From contig NZ_JANCMW010000008.1 in the NCBI RefSeq assembly GCF_029207565.1, forward strand, positions 60,441 through 124,440: 64,000 nucleotides of DNA, read 5' to 3'. Shown piece by piece: positions 22,658 to 32,699 of the stretch (its first letter is position 1; each line of letters opens with the position of its first letter). Source of the stretch: Marinobacter iranensis (GTDB taxonomy: Bacteria; Pseudomonadota; Gammaproteobacteria; Pseudomonadales; Oleiphilaceae). Below the pieces are notes generated by a model. It had not been told where the DNA came from. It did not search any database and saw only the letters and a list, made by a program, of their open reading frames with translations. The translations under genes were made by a program, and so were the position numbers.

Positions 22658-24964
22658 TCAGGAAAGGGCCCTTTCGGCATGAGCTTTGGCACTGGACTTG
22701 CCTGGGCGCAAATAGCGGCCAAACCCGGCATTGCGCAGGGCCAGATCCACACAGCTTTTGATAACGTGAGGCGAATCCAGCAGTAATACATCCTCCAGCA
22801 ACTGGGCCGACCACTCGCGACTGACACTGCGAATGACGGATTTGACCTTCGGCAGGCTGGCCGCGTTCATGGAGAGAGAGTCGTACCCCATTGCCATCAG
22901 CAACAGGGCGCCACCAGGATCACCCGCCAGCTCACCACAGATACCGACCGGCTTACCCACCGCATGGGCGTCCTGGGCAACCCGGACCAATGCCTGCAGT
23001 ACAGCGGGGTGATAGGAATGGTAAAGCTGTGCCACCCGGGGGTTGTTACGATCCACCGCCAGCAGGTATTGGGTCAGGTCGTTGGAGCCAACAGACAGGA
23101 AATCGACACGATCGGCCAACTCCCGGATCTGGTACACCGCGGCCGGTATCTCGACCATTACCCCGACCTTCGGCATATGAATGTTGTAACCCTCTTCCCT
23201 CACCTCGTGATAAACCCGGTAAATCAGGTGCAGGGACTCTTCCACTTCGGAAATATTACTGATCATCGGCAGCATGATCTGCAGGTTATTCAGCCCCTCG
23301 CTGGCTTTGAGCATTGCCCGCACCTGAACCAGGAAAATCTCCGGGTGGTCCAGGGTTACGCGGATACCACGCCAACCAAGGAAGGGGTTTTCTTCCTGGA
23401 TCGGGAAGTAGGTCAATGCCTTATCACCACCGATGTCCAACGTACGCATGGTGACCGGGTTGGGGGCAAAGGCTTCCAGTTGCTCGCGGTAATACTCCCG
23501 CTGCTCCTGCTCGGAGGGGAAGCGATCCTTGATCATGAAAGGCACTTCGGTGCGGTAAAGGCCTATGCCTTCCGCACCATGGCTCAGCGATCGCACCACA
23601 TCCGTCATCAGGCCGGTGTTTACCAATAATGAGACCCGGTGGCCATCAGTGGTCTCGCAGGGCAGATCCCGCAGGGCTTCCAGCCCCTTGACCAGTTCAT
23701 CCTCCTCGTCACAGATTTCCTGGTAGAAATTCCTTAGATCCGCGGACGGTGATGCAAAGATTTGCCCCTCAAACCCGTCAACAATCAGGTCCTTGCCGTC
23801 CAGCTGGTTCACCGGAATATCCACCAGCCCCATGACCGTCGGCACACCCATGGCGCGGGCAAGAATGGCGACGTGAGAGTTGCTGGAGCCCTTCACCGAC
23901 ACCAGGCCCACCAATTGCCCCTTGGGAACCTCACCCAGCATGGCCGGCGTCAGCTCCTCGCTGACCAAGACCGTATTCTCCGGATAAACCGTGTCTTTCT
24001 GCTCCCCTTCCTGCAGGTGAGACAGCAAACGGCGACCGAGGTCGCGGATATCCACTGCCCGCTCCTGAAGGTAGTGGTCGTCCATCATTTCAAAATGACG
24101 AACGTATTGCTGTACCACCTGCTTCAGGGCGCCCTGAGCCCAGAAACCTTCCTTGATACGGTTGGAGACTTCGCCGGGCATGGCATCGTCGCCCAGCATG
24201 CGCAGGTAGACATCAAACAGCGCCTGCTCTTCCGGGCGAAGCTGGGAAGCCAGCCGGGCCGCCACCCGCTCGATGTCTTCGCGAACCGCTGTGACCGCAC
24301 CTTCAAACAGGGACAATTCCAATTCAACGTCATCGGTGGGCTTTTCCGGTACCACATCCAGGTCCGCCGCTGGATAAACCACAACACCCTTACCGATGGC
24401 GACACCCGGCGCGCCAGGCACACCACTGAAACTGACATCCGTTGCTTCTTCACCGGTCAGCGAGAGACCACTGATGGCCCCCGTCGCCTCGCTGTGGGCT
24501 ATCACGCCGGCCAACTGCGCCGACACGGTAACCAGGAAAGCTTCCTCACCCTCGTCAAAGCAACGAGAGCTCTCCCTTTGCTGAACAACGAGAACGCCAA
24601 GCACCCTGCGATGGTGAATAATGGGCACACCGAGGAACGAACGGAATCGTTCTTCCCCCGTCTCCGGGAAATAGCGATAGCGGGGATGTGAGGGTGCGTC
24701 TTCAAGATTGATGGGCTCCTCACGGGAGCCAACCAGGCCAATCAGGCCCTCGGAGTAACCCAGGCTGACCTGCCCAACGGCCTGTTGGTACAGACCTTCT
24801 GTGGCCATCAATATGTAGCGGTTAGTAGCTGGATCAAGCAGATAGACCGAACATACTTCGGTATCCATAGCCTTCTGCACCCGCGAAACGATAATATCCA
24901 GCGCCTCCTGCAGATCGCGGGCACTGTTTACCTCTTGTACAAGACTTCGCAGTATGCTCAGCAT
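22658..24964 (-). CDS. ptsP: PEP-protein phosphotransferase PtsP (Enzyme I-Ntr)
   Basis: 768 aa. It is the first phosphate donor of the nitrogen-related PTS, passing phosphate from PEP to NPr. It has an N-terminal GAF domain (about 1-150), an EI-type N domain, the phosphohistidine motif GSSNSHVAILARAMGVP (His near 360) and a PEP-binding TIM barrel with GVMVEIPAA and the active-site CGELAGDPGGALLL (Cys near 675). It follows rppH by 15 bp, the conserved rppH-ptsP pair. Confidence 0.97.
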   Translation of the reverse strand: MLSILRSLVQEVNSARDLQEALDIIVSRVQKAMDTEVCSVYLLDPATNRYILMATEGLYQQAVGQVSLGYSEGLIGLVGSREEPINLEDAPSHPRYRYFPETGEERFRSFLGVPIIHHRRVLGVLVVQQRESSRCFDEGEEAFLVTVSAQLAGVIAHSEATGAISGLSLTGEEATDVSFSGVPGAPGVAIGKGVVVYPAADLDVVPEKPTDDVELELSLFEGAVTAVREDIERVAARLASQLRPEEQALFDVYLRMLGDDAMPGEVSNRIKEGFWAQGALKQVVQQYVRHFEMMDDHYLQERAVDIRDLGRRLLSHLQEGEQKDTVYPENTVLVSEELTPAMLGEVPKGQLVGLVSVKGSSNSHVAILARAMGVPTVMGLVDIPVNQLDGKDLIVDGFEGQIFASPSADLRNFYQEICDEEDELVKGLEALRDLPCETTDGHRVSLLVNTGLMTDVVRSLSHGAEGIGLYRTEVPFMIKDRFPSEQEQREYYREQLEAFAPNPVTMRTLDIGGDKALTYFPIQEENPFLGWRGIRVTLDHPEIFLVQVRAMLKASEGLNNLQIMLPMISNISEVEESLHLIYRVYHEVREEGYNIHMPKVGVMVEIPAAVYQIRELADRVDFLSVGSNDLTQYLLAVDRNNPRVAQLYHSYHPAVLQALVRVAQDAHAVGKPVGICGELAGDPGGALLLMAMGYDSLSMNAASLPKVKSVIRSVSREWSAQLLEDVLLLDSPHVIKSCVDLALRNAGFGRYLRPGKSSAKAHAERALS

Positions 24965-24979
24965 GGCGGGTTCAATCCG

Positions 24980-25510
24980 TCATTTCTGTTGATCCTTCGT
25001 GCGCTGGGAAGGCTCGCTCTGGCGCCACTGTTCCATGTTATAGAACAGCCGCGGCGCGAGCTCTCGCAGCGCACGTCGATAGACTTCGCGTTTGAACGAG
25101 ACAACCTGCCCAAGCGGGTACCAGTAACTGACCCACTGCCAGCCGTCGAATTCCGGCGAGTCCGTGCCGTCCACGCGCACCTGCGCGTCCGGCGATAACA
25201 TCCTCAGCAGGAACCATTTCTGTTTTTGTCCCACGCAAACCGGGTGCGAATTGTGCCGCACCATCCTGCGAGGGAGGCGGTACCTCAGCCAGCCACGGGT
25301 ACAACTGATGATTTCCACATCGTCTGTACCGAGACCAATTTCTTCTGCCAGCTCCCTGTAGAGAGCCTCCTCCGGTGACTCGTTGTGATTGATCCCACCT
25401 TGAGGGAACTGCCAGGAGTCCTGCCCGATTCGCCTTGCCCAGAGGACTTCCCCCCTGTGATTGGCCAGAATGATTCCGACGTTGGGTCTGAAACCGTCTG
25501 AATCGATCAC
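24980..25510 (-). CDS. rppH: RNA 5'-pyrophosphohydrolase
   Basis: 176 aa Nudix hydrolase that strips pyrophosphate from 5'-triphosphate mRNA ends and triggers decay. The N-terminus [17 protein letters not shown], the FPQGGIN strand and the Nudix box [22 protein letters not shown] (about 38-59) match RppH. ptsP lies directly downstream. Confidence 0.97.
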   Translation of the reverse strand: MIDSDGFRPNVGIILANHRGEVLWARRIGQDSWQFPQGGINHNESPEEALYRELAEEIGLGTDDVEIISCTRGWLRYRLPRRMVRHNSHPVCVGQKQKWFLLRMLSPDAQVRVDGTDSPEFDGWQWVSYWYPLGQVVSFKREVYRRALRELAPRLFYNMEQWRQSEPSQRTKDQQK

Positions 25511-25683
25511 GGCACAGTCCTCTTAAAAGTCGGTCGACCGGATTAAAATTCACCGGCCGGATTTATCCAAGTTGCTCTCATTCTTACAGAATCCCAAGGC
25601 TTCGGCAAACGGAGCCGACAGCGGCGTGTCATGGTAGACTATCGCGCCTGTGACATTCGCTCTTCCCGCCGGAGGTACCCACA

Positions 25684-26340
25684 TTGACGCTTGCGATTTT
25701 TGATCTTGATAACACCCTGCTCGCCGGAGACAGCGACCACGCCTGGGGCGAATTCCTGGTGGATGAATCCATAGTAGATGCAGAGGAATATCGGCAGGCC
25801 AATGACCGCTTCTATGAGGAGTATTTGAATGGCGAGCTGGACATCCTACGTTACCTGAGCTTTGCCCTTCAGCCCCTTGCGCGGCATGACACGGAACAAC
25901 TATTGGCCTGGCGCGAACAATTTGTGGTAAAAAAAATCCAGCCAATGATGCTTGCCAAGGCCACCGAGCTCCTGGACAGCCATCGGGCCCAGGGCCATAT
26001 GTTGATGATCATCACCGCGACCAACCGGTTTGTGACCGAGCCGGTGGCGGAACTGCTGGGCATTGAGCACCTGATTGCGACCGAGCCAGAGATGGTCAAT
26101 GGCCGTTATACGGGAGAGGTCGCCGGCGTTCCCAGCTTTCAAGACGGCAAAGTTGCCCGCCTGAATGACTGGCTCGAATCAACTGGTGAGAGCCTGGATG
26201 GGGCGTGGTTCTACAGCGACTCCCACAACGACGCCCCGTTACTGCGCATAGTGGAGCATCCGGTAGCGGTCGATCCAGATCCAACACTTGAAAGCATTGC
26301 GAAAGAAAACGACTGGAAAATTATTAGCCTTAGAAGTTAA
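25684..26340 (+). CDS. HAD-family phosphatase, SerB/HAD-IB type, TTG start
   Basis: 218 aa. Motif I FDLDNTLL (6-13) holds the nucleophile Asp and the general acid Asp, motif II is the ITATN segment (about 116-120), and motif IV is YSDSHNDAPLL (about 178-188). The HAD-IB subfamily removes phosphate from small molecules; the substrate is unknown. The TTG start is supported by GGAGGT about 7 nt upstream and by the fact that homologues begin within a few residues of the motif. Element E1 begins 18 bp past the stop. Confidence 0.88.
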   Translation: MTLAIFDLDNTLLAGDSDHAWGEFLVDESIVDAEEYRQANDRFYEEYLNGELDILRYLSFALQPLARHDTEQLLAWREQFVVKKIQPMMLAKATELLDSHRAQGHMLMIITATNRFVTEPVAELLGIEHLIATEPEMVNGRYTGEVAGVPSFQDGKVARLNDWLESTGESLDGAWFYSDSHNDAPLLRIVEHPVAVDPDPTLESIAKENDWKIISLRS

Positions 26341-26358
26341 CTGCCAGTGTCTGGGCCA

Positions 26359-26460
26359 GTCAGCGGGGGCACTACTCCGGGATCGTCAAAAACATGGATG
26401 TTTTTGCCGAGCGTACAGGGAGGTATTTACAGCGTATCCCGGAGTAGTGCCCCCGCTGAC
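26359..26460 (+). repeat. Variable-stem hairpin element E1
   Basis: Two perfectly complementary 25-bp arms (26359-26383 and 26436-26460) enclose a 52-nt core. In the core, CAAAAAC-ATGGAT-GTTTTTG forms a 7-bp hairpin and TAC-AGGGAG-GTA a second one, and the core ends AGCGT. E1 shares its layout and short motifs with E2-E4, but its arms and much of its core differ. It follows the HAD phosphatase gene in the sense direction and lies between convergent genes. Confidence 0.85.
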
Positions 26461-26476
26461 GGGCCTTCCCCGAGGA

Positions 26477-27673
26477 TCAAAGAAACCCAGTCAAAGACCG
26501 CACAAAACAGCTTTTAATATAATCCGTCTCTGGAATCCCCGGAACAATCGGATGATCCGGCGCCTGATGCCCCTGCTCCAACAACTGCACGAACCGGTCA
26601 ATCTTGCGACCACTGCTGCGAATAATATCCGTCAGCTTCTCCTGAGACAGATGCATGGAACAGGAGGCCGACACCAGCAACCCATCCCTGTCCAGCAAAC
26701 GCAGCCCTAATTGGTTAAGGCGGGCATAGGCCTCCTCCCCAGCCTTCTGGTCACGCCGCCGGGGAATCAAAGCCGGCGGGTCCAACACCACGATGTCGAA
26801 TTTTTCCTTGTCATCACACAATGCCTTCAGAGCGTCGAATGCGTCACCCTCAATGGTCTCAATATTATCCAGCCCATTGATCTTCGCGTTGTGATGAACG
26901 GAATCGATGGCACCGGCGGAACTGTCCACGCAAGTCACCTGGGTTGCCCCCGCGCAAGCCGCCTGGATACCCCAGCCACCTACATAACTGAACACATCCA
27001 ACACCCGCTTACCCGGCGCATAGGCCTGCAGCCGCTGACGGTTCATGCGGTGATCGTAGAACCAACCGGTTTTCTGCCCGCCTTCCATGGGCACCTCGAA
27101 ACGCACGCCGTTCTCCTCAACCGGAAGCAGATCAATCTCCGGGCCATGGGCCTGCTCAACGTACGTATCCAGCCCTTCAACCTTCCGCATCTTGCCGTCA
27201 TTCTTGAGAATAATCGCCCGAGGATGCGACAGCCGCTGAACTGCCCGAACAATCGACTCCTTCATCTGCTCCATGCCAGCGGTGGAAATCTGAACCACCA
27301 CCACATCATCGAACCGGTCAATCACCAGTCCAGACAGCCCGTCACTGTCACCAAACACCCAGCGATAAAACGGCTTATCAAACAACCGCTCCCGCAACGC
27401 CAGCGCCACCTCCACCCGCTCGGTAAGACGCTGGGGCGTCATGCCATGGGCGGCATTCCGACTGATCAGACGGTCGCAGATCAGCGCGTGGGGATTCACA
27501 AATACCGTGCCCATCGGCTTGTCATTGGCAGCGCGCAACTCCGCCTGGCTACCGGCCTCAAACTCCGTCAGCGGGGAGCGACGAGTATCCACTTCATTGC
27601 TGTAAACCCACAGATGACCAGCCCTGAGCCTGCGCTCGGCGCCTTTGCGGAGGTATAAAACCGGGAAGTTCAT
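26477..27673 (-). CDS. rlmI: 23S rRNA cytosine methyltransferase RlmI-type
   Basis: 398 aa. An N-terminal PUA domain (YLRKGAERRLRAGHLWVYSNEV) precedes an EEHEE linker and a class I SAM methyltransferase with motif I VLDVFSYVGGWGIQAA and motif IV VVLDPPALIPR. RlmI makes m5C1962 in 23S rRNA. The start MNFPVL was chosen for its AGGGA box at 7 nt; the frame is open 35 codons further upstream. Confidence 0.9.
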   Translation of the reverse strand: MNFPVLYLRKGAERRLRAGHLWVYSNEVDTRRSPLTEFEAGSQAELRAANDKPMGTVFVNPHALICDRLISRNAAHGMTPQRLTERVEVALALRERLFDKPFYRWVFGDSDGLSGLVIDRFDDVVVVQISTAGMEQMKESIVRAVQRLSHPRAIILKNDGKMRKVEGLDTYVEQAHGPEIDLLPVEENGVRFEVPMEGGQKTGWFYDHRMNRQRLQAYAPGKRVLDVFSYVGGWGIQAACAGATQVTCVDSSAGAIDSVHHNAKINGLDNIETIEGDAFDALKALCDDKEKFDIVVLDPPALIPRRRDQKAGEEAYARLNQLGLRLLDRDGLLVSASCSMHLSQEKLTDIIRSSGRKIDRFVQLLEQGHQAPDHPIVPGIPETDYIKSCFVRSLTGFL

Positions 27674-27740
27674 AGATAATCCCTGAAGAAATAATGAAGG
27701 AAAGGTTTTAGTAGACGAAGCTACCACCAAGTCTATGGGG

Positions 27741-27843
27741 ATAAGCCGGGCGGGCCTTCCAGAAATGTGCGGAGCCATGGATGGCGGAGCCCAAGCCGCA
27801 CAGGACGTCTTGAGGCGTTTTCTGGAAGGCCCGCCCGGCTTAT
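27741..27843 (+). repeat. Variable-stem hairpin element E2
   Basis: Perfect 25-bp arms (27741-27765, 27819-27843) enclose a 53-nt core. The core starts TGTGCGGAGCC-ATGGAT-GGCGGAGC and ends TTGAGGCGT, nearly the same as E3 and E4, while the arms are unrelated in sequence. It lies between gcvH and rlmI, both on the minus strand, so in this orientation it is antisense to both transcripts. Confidence 0.88.
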
Positions 27844-27864
27844 TCCATGCTCCAAAGAATCAGA

Positions 27865-28257
27865 TCACTCCTCGGCGGCCACATGCTCAGCATAGGCCGC
27901 GGCATCCATCAGGCCATCCAGTTCCCCAGGATCCGCCAACCGCACCCGGAACAGCCAGCCGTCACCATAAGGATCCTCATTCACCTTCTCAGGCTCATCC
28001 TCAAGGCTCTCATTGACCTCAATCACCTCGCCAGTCACCGGACTGAACACATCAGACGCCGACTTCACAGACTCAGCAACACCAGCCTCTTCAGCGCCAG
28101 TCACCTCCGTTCCCACATCCGGAACACCGATAAAAACGATATCCCCCAACTGATCCTGGGCAAAATCCGTGATACCGACGGTTGCGGTGCCATCATCGGC
28201 CACACGCACCCACTGGTGAGTCTCAATGTATTTCAGATCTGCGGGTGTTTCGCTCAT
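27865..28257 (-). CDS. gcvH: Glycine cleavage system H protein
   Basis: 130 aa lipoyl carrier of the glycine cleavage complex. ESVKSASDV holds the lipoylated Lys65; WVRVADDGTATVGITDFAQDQLGDIVFI is the family signature. No gcvT or gcvP lies next to it. Downstream is element E2; upstream, 92 bp separate it from the LysR gene on the same strand. Confidence 0.96.
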   Translation of the reverse strand: MSETPADLKYIETHQWVRVADDGTATVGITDFAQDQLGDIVFIGVPDVGTEVTGAEEAGVAESVKSASDVFSPVTGEVIEVNESLEDEPEKVNEDPYGDGWLFRVRLADPGELDGLMDAAAYAEHVAAEE

Positions 28258-28349
28258 GGTCAGATTCCCCGATGAATAATTTCGCGCATTTTAACCGAAG
28301 AAAGAGGCCCCGGCGAACATCTCGGACAATGTCGCGACAGATACCGGCG

Positions 28350-29246
28350 TCAAGCCTGCCCCCAGGTGGTCTCCCGGGCCATCGCCATAAATGACTGAAG
28401 GTACTCCACGCCTGCGTCCCGCTCGCGAAGCCCCAGAAAAATCTGCTTGTCGATCCCCTTTCGCCCCAGCCTGACCGGAGTGATCTGCATCTGGTGCGCA
28501 TACTCCTCCACCAGCCACCGAGGCAACGCAGACACCCCCCGGCCCGCTGCCACCATCTGCAACATGATATCCGTGGTTTCTATGGTCTTGTGCCGGGCGG
28601 GACTGCTGTGAGCCGGCACCAGGAACCGGGTGTAGACATCCAGCCGCTCTACATCCACCGGATAGGTGATCAGGGTCTCGCTTTCCAGATCGGCCGGCTC
28701 CACCCAGGGTTTTGAGGCCAGCGGATGGTTACGGGGCACCACCAGAACCTGCTCGTAATCAAAGACCGGCTCATAAACCAGGCCCTGCCTGTGCAACGGG
28801 TCCGGCGTTACCAGCACATCAATGTCGTAACCAAACAGTGCGCCAATACCGCCAAACTGGAAGCGCTGTTTCACATCCACATCCACGCCCGGCCACTGCT
28901 CCAGATATGGCCCTACCACTTTGAGCAACCACTGGTAGCAGGGATGGCACTCCATCCCGATCCGCAGACTGCCCCGCTGCCCTCGGGCAATCTGGCTCAC
29001 CAGTTCCTCGGCATGCTCGAACTGCGGCAATAATCGGTTTGCCAGCGACAGCAGATACAGACCGGACTGTGTCGGCCGGAGTTTTCGTCCCTCACGAACC
29101 CAAACCGCCGTGCCAAGCTGCTGCTCCAGCTTTTTCATCGCGTGACTGAGTGCCGACTGGGTCAGGCACAGTGCATCCGCCGCAGCCGTCAGAGAACCAC
29201 ACCGATCCACTTCGCGGACAATTTCCAGATGGTTGCGCTCAATCAT
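28350..29246 (-). CDS. metR: LysR-type regulator, MetR-like
   Basis: 298 aa. The N-terminal winged helix-turn-helix (MIERNHLEIVREVDRCGSLTAAADALCLTQSALSHAMKKLE) is of the LysR type, and the effector domain fits MetR, which activates methionine genes with homocysteine as co-inducer. It is divergent from metE, and a MetR consensus site lies in the shared promoter. The Met at residue 3 of the longest frame is used; either start is possible. Confidence 0.9.
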   Translation of the reverse strand: MIERNHLEIVREVDRCGSLTAAADALCLTQSALSHAMKKLEQQLGTAVWVREGRKLRPTQSGLYLLSLANRLLPQFEHAEELVSQIARGQRGSLRIGMECHPCYQWLLKVVGPYLEQWPGVDVDVKQRFQFGGIGALFGYDIDVLVTPDPLHRQGLVYEPVFDYEQVLVVPRNHPLASKPWVEPADLESETLITYPVDVERLDVYTRFLVPAHSSPARHKTIETTDIMLQMVAAGRGVSALPRWLVEEYAHQMQITPVRLGRKGIDKQIFLGLRERDAGVEYLQSFMAMARETTWGQA

Positions 29247-29260
29247 TACCAAGCCTTAGT

Positions 29261-29273
29261 TGAATTATTTTCA
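29261..29273. promoter_or_regulatory. MetR operator between metR and metE
   Basis: TGAATTATTTTCA fits the MetR consensus TGAANNNNNTTCA exactly, with A/T at the centre. It lies 14 bp upstream of the metR start and about 90 bp before metE. A weaker half-site (TGAAC) follows at 29274. Confidence 0.8.
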
Positions 29274-29361
29274 TGAACTGATGAGATAATACCATTATTT
29301 TTCATGGAACATCATCGCTAGCCTTGGGGACTGACCAATAGCAACAAACAGGAGATTCACC

Positions 29362-31635
29362 ATGGTGACCACCCACAATCTGGGTTTTCCCAGGATCGGC
29401 GAACGCCGGGAACTGAAATTTGCCCTTGAAGGATTCTGGAAAGGCGAACTGGGCGAAGAAGCCCTGCGGGAAACCGGCGCAAAGCTCCGCGCCGGCAACT
29501 GGCGGGACCAGCAACACCTGACATTGGCTCCGGTGGGCGATTTCTCCCTCTATGACCAGGTATTGGACATGAGCGCCACCCTCGGTAACTTGCCAGACCG
29601 CGCCGGCAAGGCCGATGAAAACGAACTCGACCGCTACTTTCGCATTGCCCGAGGCCGCTCCCCGGCTGACAGTGATTGCTGCGGCGTCCACGCCGGCGAA
29701 ATGACCAAGTGGTTCGACACCAATTATCACTACATAGTCCCGGAGTTCGACGCGGGCACCCAGTTTACCCTTGATCCCACACGACTGTTGGATCAACTGG
29801 CGGAAGCAAAAGCCGCGGGCGTAAACGCCAAACCAGTCATCATCGGCCCCGTCACCTATCTCTGGCTCGGCAAATCCAAAGACGAGACCGACCGACTCAG
29901 CCTGCTGGATGACCTGCTGCCGGTATACGCAGAGTTGCTGCAGCTTCTGGCAGACAATGGTGCTGAGTGGGTGCAGATCGACGAGCCGATTCTGGTCACC
30001 GAGCTCGGGGGCGAGTGGCGCCATGCCCTGAACCTGGCCTATCACAACCTCAAAGCGAGCCCCGTAAAGCTCTTGCTGGCCACCTATTTCGGACAACTGC
30101 GGGAAAACCTGCAACTGGCCTGCGAACTGCCGGTGGCCGGCCTGCACCTGGACGCCATAAACGCCCATGACGAAGTCGCACGCGTGACCGACTGGCTCCC
30201 GGGGCACAAAGTGCTCTCGCTGGGCGTCATAGACGGCCGCAATATCTGGAAAACCGACCTGAAGACAACCCTCGATTGGCTTGAACCAATACACCAAAAA
30301 CTGCGGGAACGGCTGTGGCTTGCGCCATCCTGTTCACTTCTGCATGTGCCCGTAGACCTGGACAACGAAACCACCATGGATCCTGAAATACGGTCCTGGC
30401 TGGCCTTTGCGAGGCAGAAACTGGGGGAACTTCAGCTGTTAGCGACAGCCCTCTCTGAAGGCCGGAATGCCGTTGCAAGCGCGCTGAAAAACAATGCAGA
30501 TGCGGTATTCAGCCGCCGGAACTCAACCCGCGTGACAGACCCACAGGTCCGCGACGCCGTCTCGGCGATTACTCCCGAACTGGGCAAGCGCAACAGCGAC
30601 TATCAGAAGCGCTCAGCTATCCAGGCAGCCCAACTGAAACTGCCACGCTACCCCACGACCACCATTGGCTCATTCCCCCAGACCAAGGATATTCGCCAGA
30701 CGCGCCTGAAGTACCGCAAGGGCGAACTCGCACCAGAGGAATATCAAGAACGAATTCGCGAGGAAATCCGCCACTGCGTCCAGAAACAGGAACAACTGGG
30801 GCTGGACGTGCTGGTCCACGGTGAGGCGGAACGCAACGACATGGTGGAGTATTTTGGCGAGCAACTGGAAGGCTACGTATTCAGCCGCTTCGGCTGGGTG
30901 CAGTCCTATGGCTCACGCTGCGTGAAACCGCCCATACTGTTCGGCGATATCTCCCGGCCCAGAGCCATGACCGTGGAATGGATCCGCTACGCCCAGTCGC
31001 TGACCGACAAGCCCCTGAAAGGCATGCTCACCGGCCCGGTCACTATTCTGAACTGGTCCTTCGTTCGCGACGACCAGCCCAGGAAAGACACCTGCCTGCA
31101 ACTGGCACTGGCCATCCGCGAGGAAGTACTGGACCTGGAAAAGGCCGGCGTGAGCATTATCCAGATCGACGAAGCCGCGCTTCGGGAAGGCCTGCCCCTG
31201 CGACAAAGCGACTGGCAGACCTATCTGGACTGGGCCATTGAAGCCTTCCGTATCACCGCCAATGGCGTGAAAGACGAAACACAGATCCACACCCATATGT
31301 GCTATTCGGAATTCAACGACATCATCGAAGCCATCGCCCGCATGGACGCCGATGTCATCACCATCGAAACCTCCAGGTCCGACATGGAGCTGCTGGATGC
31401 CTTTAAGGGCTTTCAGTACCCCAACGACATCGGCCCGGGGGTGTACGACATTCATTCCCCCAACGTGCCGGGAACAGACCAGATCGTATCGCTGATGAAC
31501 AAGGCTGCGGAACGGATTCCCGCCGAACGGCTCTGGATCAATCCGGACTGTGGGCTGAAAACCCGGTCCTGGGATGAGGTGATTCCGGCGCTGAGGGAGA
31601 TGGTGGCTGCGGCTCGGGAGTTGCGGGAGGCGTAA
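29362..31635 (+). CDS. metE: Cobalamin-independent methionine synthase
   Basis: 757 aa. It transfers a methyl group from 5-methyltetrahydropteroyltriglutamate to homocysteine. The duplicated barrels begin [10 protein letters not shown] and [10 protein letters not shown]; zinc ligands lie in HMCYSEF (Cys near 647) and NPDCGLKTR (Cys near 730). AGGAG lies 7 nt upstream of the start. MetR-dependent control is expected from the operator upstream. Confidence 0.98.
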   Translation: MVTTHNLGFPRIGERRELKFALEGFWKGELGEEALRETGAKLRAGNWRDQQHLTLAPVGDFSLYDQVLDMSATLGNLPDRAGKADENELDRYFRIARGRSPADSDCCGVHAGEMTKWFDTNYHYIVPEFDAGTQFTLDPTRLLDQLAEAKAAGVNAKPVIIGPVTYLWLGKSKDETDRLSLLDDLLPVYAELLQLLADNGAEWVQIDEPILVTELGGEWRHALNLAYHNLKASPVKLLLATYFGQLRENLQLACELPVAGLHLDAINAHDEVARVTDWLPGHKVLSLGVIDGRNIWKTDLKTTLDWLEPIHQKLRERLWLAPSCSLLHVPVDLDNETTMDPEIRSWLAFARQKLGELQLLATALSEGRNAVASALKNNADAVFSRRNSTRVTDPQVRDAVSAITPELGKRNSDYQKRSAIQAAQLKLPRYPTTTIGSFPQTKDIRQTRLKYRKGELAPEEYQERIREEIRHCVQKQEQLGLDVLVHGEAERNDMVEYFGEQLEGYVFSRFGWVQSYGSRCVKPPILFGDISRPRAMTVEWIRYAQSLTDKPLKGMLTGPVTILNWSFVRDDQPRKDTCLQLALAIREEVLDLEKAGVSIIQIDEAALREGLPLRQSDWQTYLDWAIEAFRITANGVKDETQIHTHMCYSEFNDIIEAIARMDADVITIETSRSDMELLDAFKGFQYPNDIGPGVYDIHSPNVPGTDQIVSLMNKAAERIPAERLWINPDCGLKTRSWDEVIPALREMVAAARELREA

Positions 31636-31640
31636 GCCCT

Positions 31641-31667
31641 GGGGAGAGACATGGATGGTCTCTCCCC
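31641..31667 (+). terminator. Hairpin after metE with an ATGGATG loop
   Basis: A perfect 10-bp stem GGGGAGAGAC / GTCTCTCCCC closes a 7-nt loop ATGGATG, 6 bp past the metE stop. There is no real T-run (TGCTTCAATTTC follows), so it may be a weak terminator or a 3' stabilising or protein-binding hairpin. The loop matches that of hairpin 1 in elements E1-E4. Confidence 0.7.
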
Positions 31668-31677
31668 TGCTTCAATT

Positions 31678-32376
31678 TCAAGACGCCAATTTTGGCAGAA
31701 AGGATGTATCTACCCAATACTGCCTGGGGTTTGTCGGGTTGATATAAACAGGAATTGACTCACCAGGGATATGGCTTGAGGGATCGAACCAGAGGTTACC
31801 ACTTCTGAATACATGGAGATCTGAGGTAACCGGGTTCTGCCACTGACAAACAATCTGATACGGGCTCTTACCATTCATGACGAGCCTCTCGTTTCTTTCC
31901 ACCCCCTGATAGCGAGACTGAACCAGCTGCCCCGTTTTGCGCAGTTTTGCCGCACTCCCATTCCTGATGGCAGGCACCACAAACATGCCAGCGCCGACCA
32001 TAAAGAAAGCTGCTCCAATAGCGCCAACAATAAGAGTCACGCCCCAAAGGGAGAAGAAGTCATCGATACGTGCCGCCTCCGGCTCACCTGGGGCAAAAAG
32101 TACACGAACTTCCTCGCCACGGCTGTAACTCGCAGGGTTGCTGCCGCTTGAGGACTGAAACTCCACTGGTCTGCCCGGCTCATACTCGAATCGGACAATG
32201 GGATAATAGGCGTTGGAATCACTGGACCGCGAGCGAATCAGATCAGTTACAACTCCAGGCTCGGCCGTTGCGGTTTCAAGAAAGGTTGAAGTGCTCTGGA
32301 ATGCGAAAAAGGCACCGGCGAGCATGCCGAGGCCCACGAGCGTAAAGATCACCCTCAGGGTGTTGAAAGTTTTCAT
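31678..32376 (-). CDS. DUF3592-like membrane protein
   Basis: 232 aa. Two hydrophobic helices (about 8-28 and 105-130) flank a beta-rich stretch with [12 protein letters not shown] and [17 protein letters not shown] second soluble domain follows, with [17 protein letters not shown] and [15 protein letters not shown]. This is the pattern of DUF3592 proteins, whose function is unknown. AAGGA lies 6 nt before this ATG, which starts 9 codons inside the longest frame. Confidence 0.75.
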   Translation of the reverse strand: MKTFNTLRVIFTLVGLGMLAGAFFAFQSTSTFLETATAEPGVVTDLIRSRSSDSNAYYPIVRFEYEPGRPVEFQSSSGSNPASYSRGEEVRVLFAPGEPEAARIDDFFSLWGVTLIVGAIGAAFFMVGAGMFVVPAIRNGSAAKLRKTGQLVQSRYQGVERNERLVMNGKSPYQIVCQWQNPVTSDLHVFRSGNLWFDPSSHIPGESIPVYINPTNPRQYWVDTSFLPKLAS

Positions 32377-32477
32377 ATCAGTTCCTTTGATAGTTTCGTC
32401 CATCCCCGAAAACGACCTGCTCTCGGGGAGTGGGAATTATACGCGGATACGCTCCTATTGAAACTGTGAAGCTGCCA

Positions 32478-32699
32478 TCAGTCCGGATACCTGGCCCTCA
32501 CTCTGGCCTGTAATTCTTCCTCCCGCTGTCTCTGCTCAGCAGCATTGGCTTCCTCAATGTCAGTGAGGCGTGTGTCAGGACCATCAGGCTTCAGTCGTTC
32601 CTTAACAACATCTGGCCACTGTTTATGGGATCTCCGCTCGCAGATCCTGTAGGTAATATCCTGCATGAACCATATGGGCTGAAATGCGTAACCTCCCAT
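32478..32699 (-). CDS. Small hypothetical protein in the type VI remnant
   Basis: 73 aa. Its start overlaps the stop of the upstream DUF6708-like gene (TGATG), so translation is coupled. The N-terminal half is aromatic (AFQPIWFMQDITYRICERR) and the C-terminal half is a charged Gln/Glu/Arg helix. No family is recognised; it may be a detached C-terminal piece of its neighbour. Confidence 0.5.
   Translation of the reverse strand: MGGYAFQPIWFMQDITYRICERRSHKQWPDVVKERLKPDGPDTRLTDIEEANAAEQRQREEELQARVRARYPD

Noticed and set aside
23762..24691. 309-codon open frame opposite ptsP
   Set aside because: Antisense to the EI-Ntr coding sequence; no ribosome-binding site and no motif.
26711..27658. 315-codon open frame opposite rlmI
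   Set aside because: Antisense shadow of a high-GC gene with composition typical of a complementary frame.
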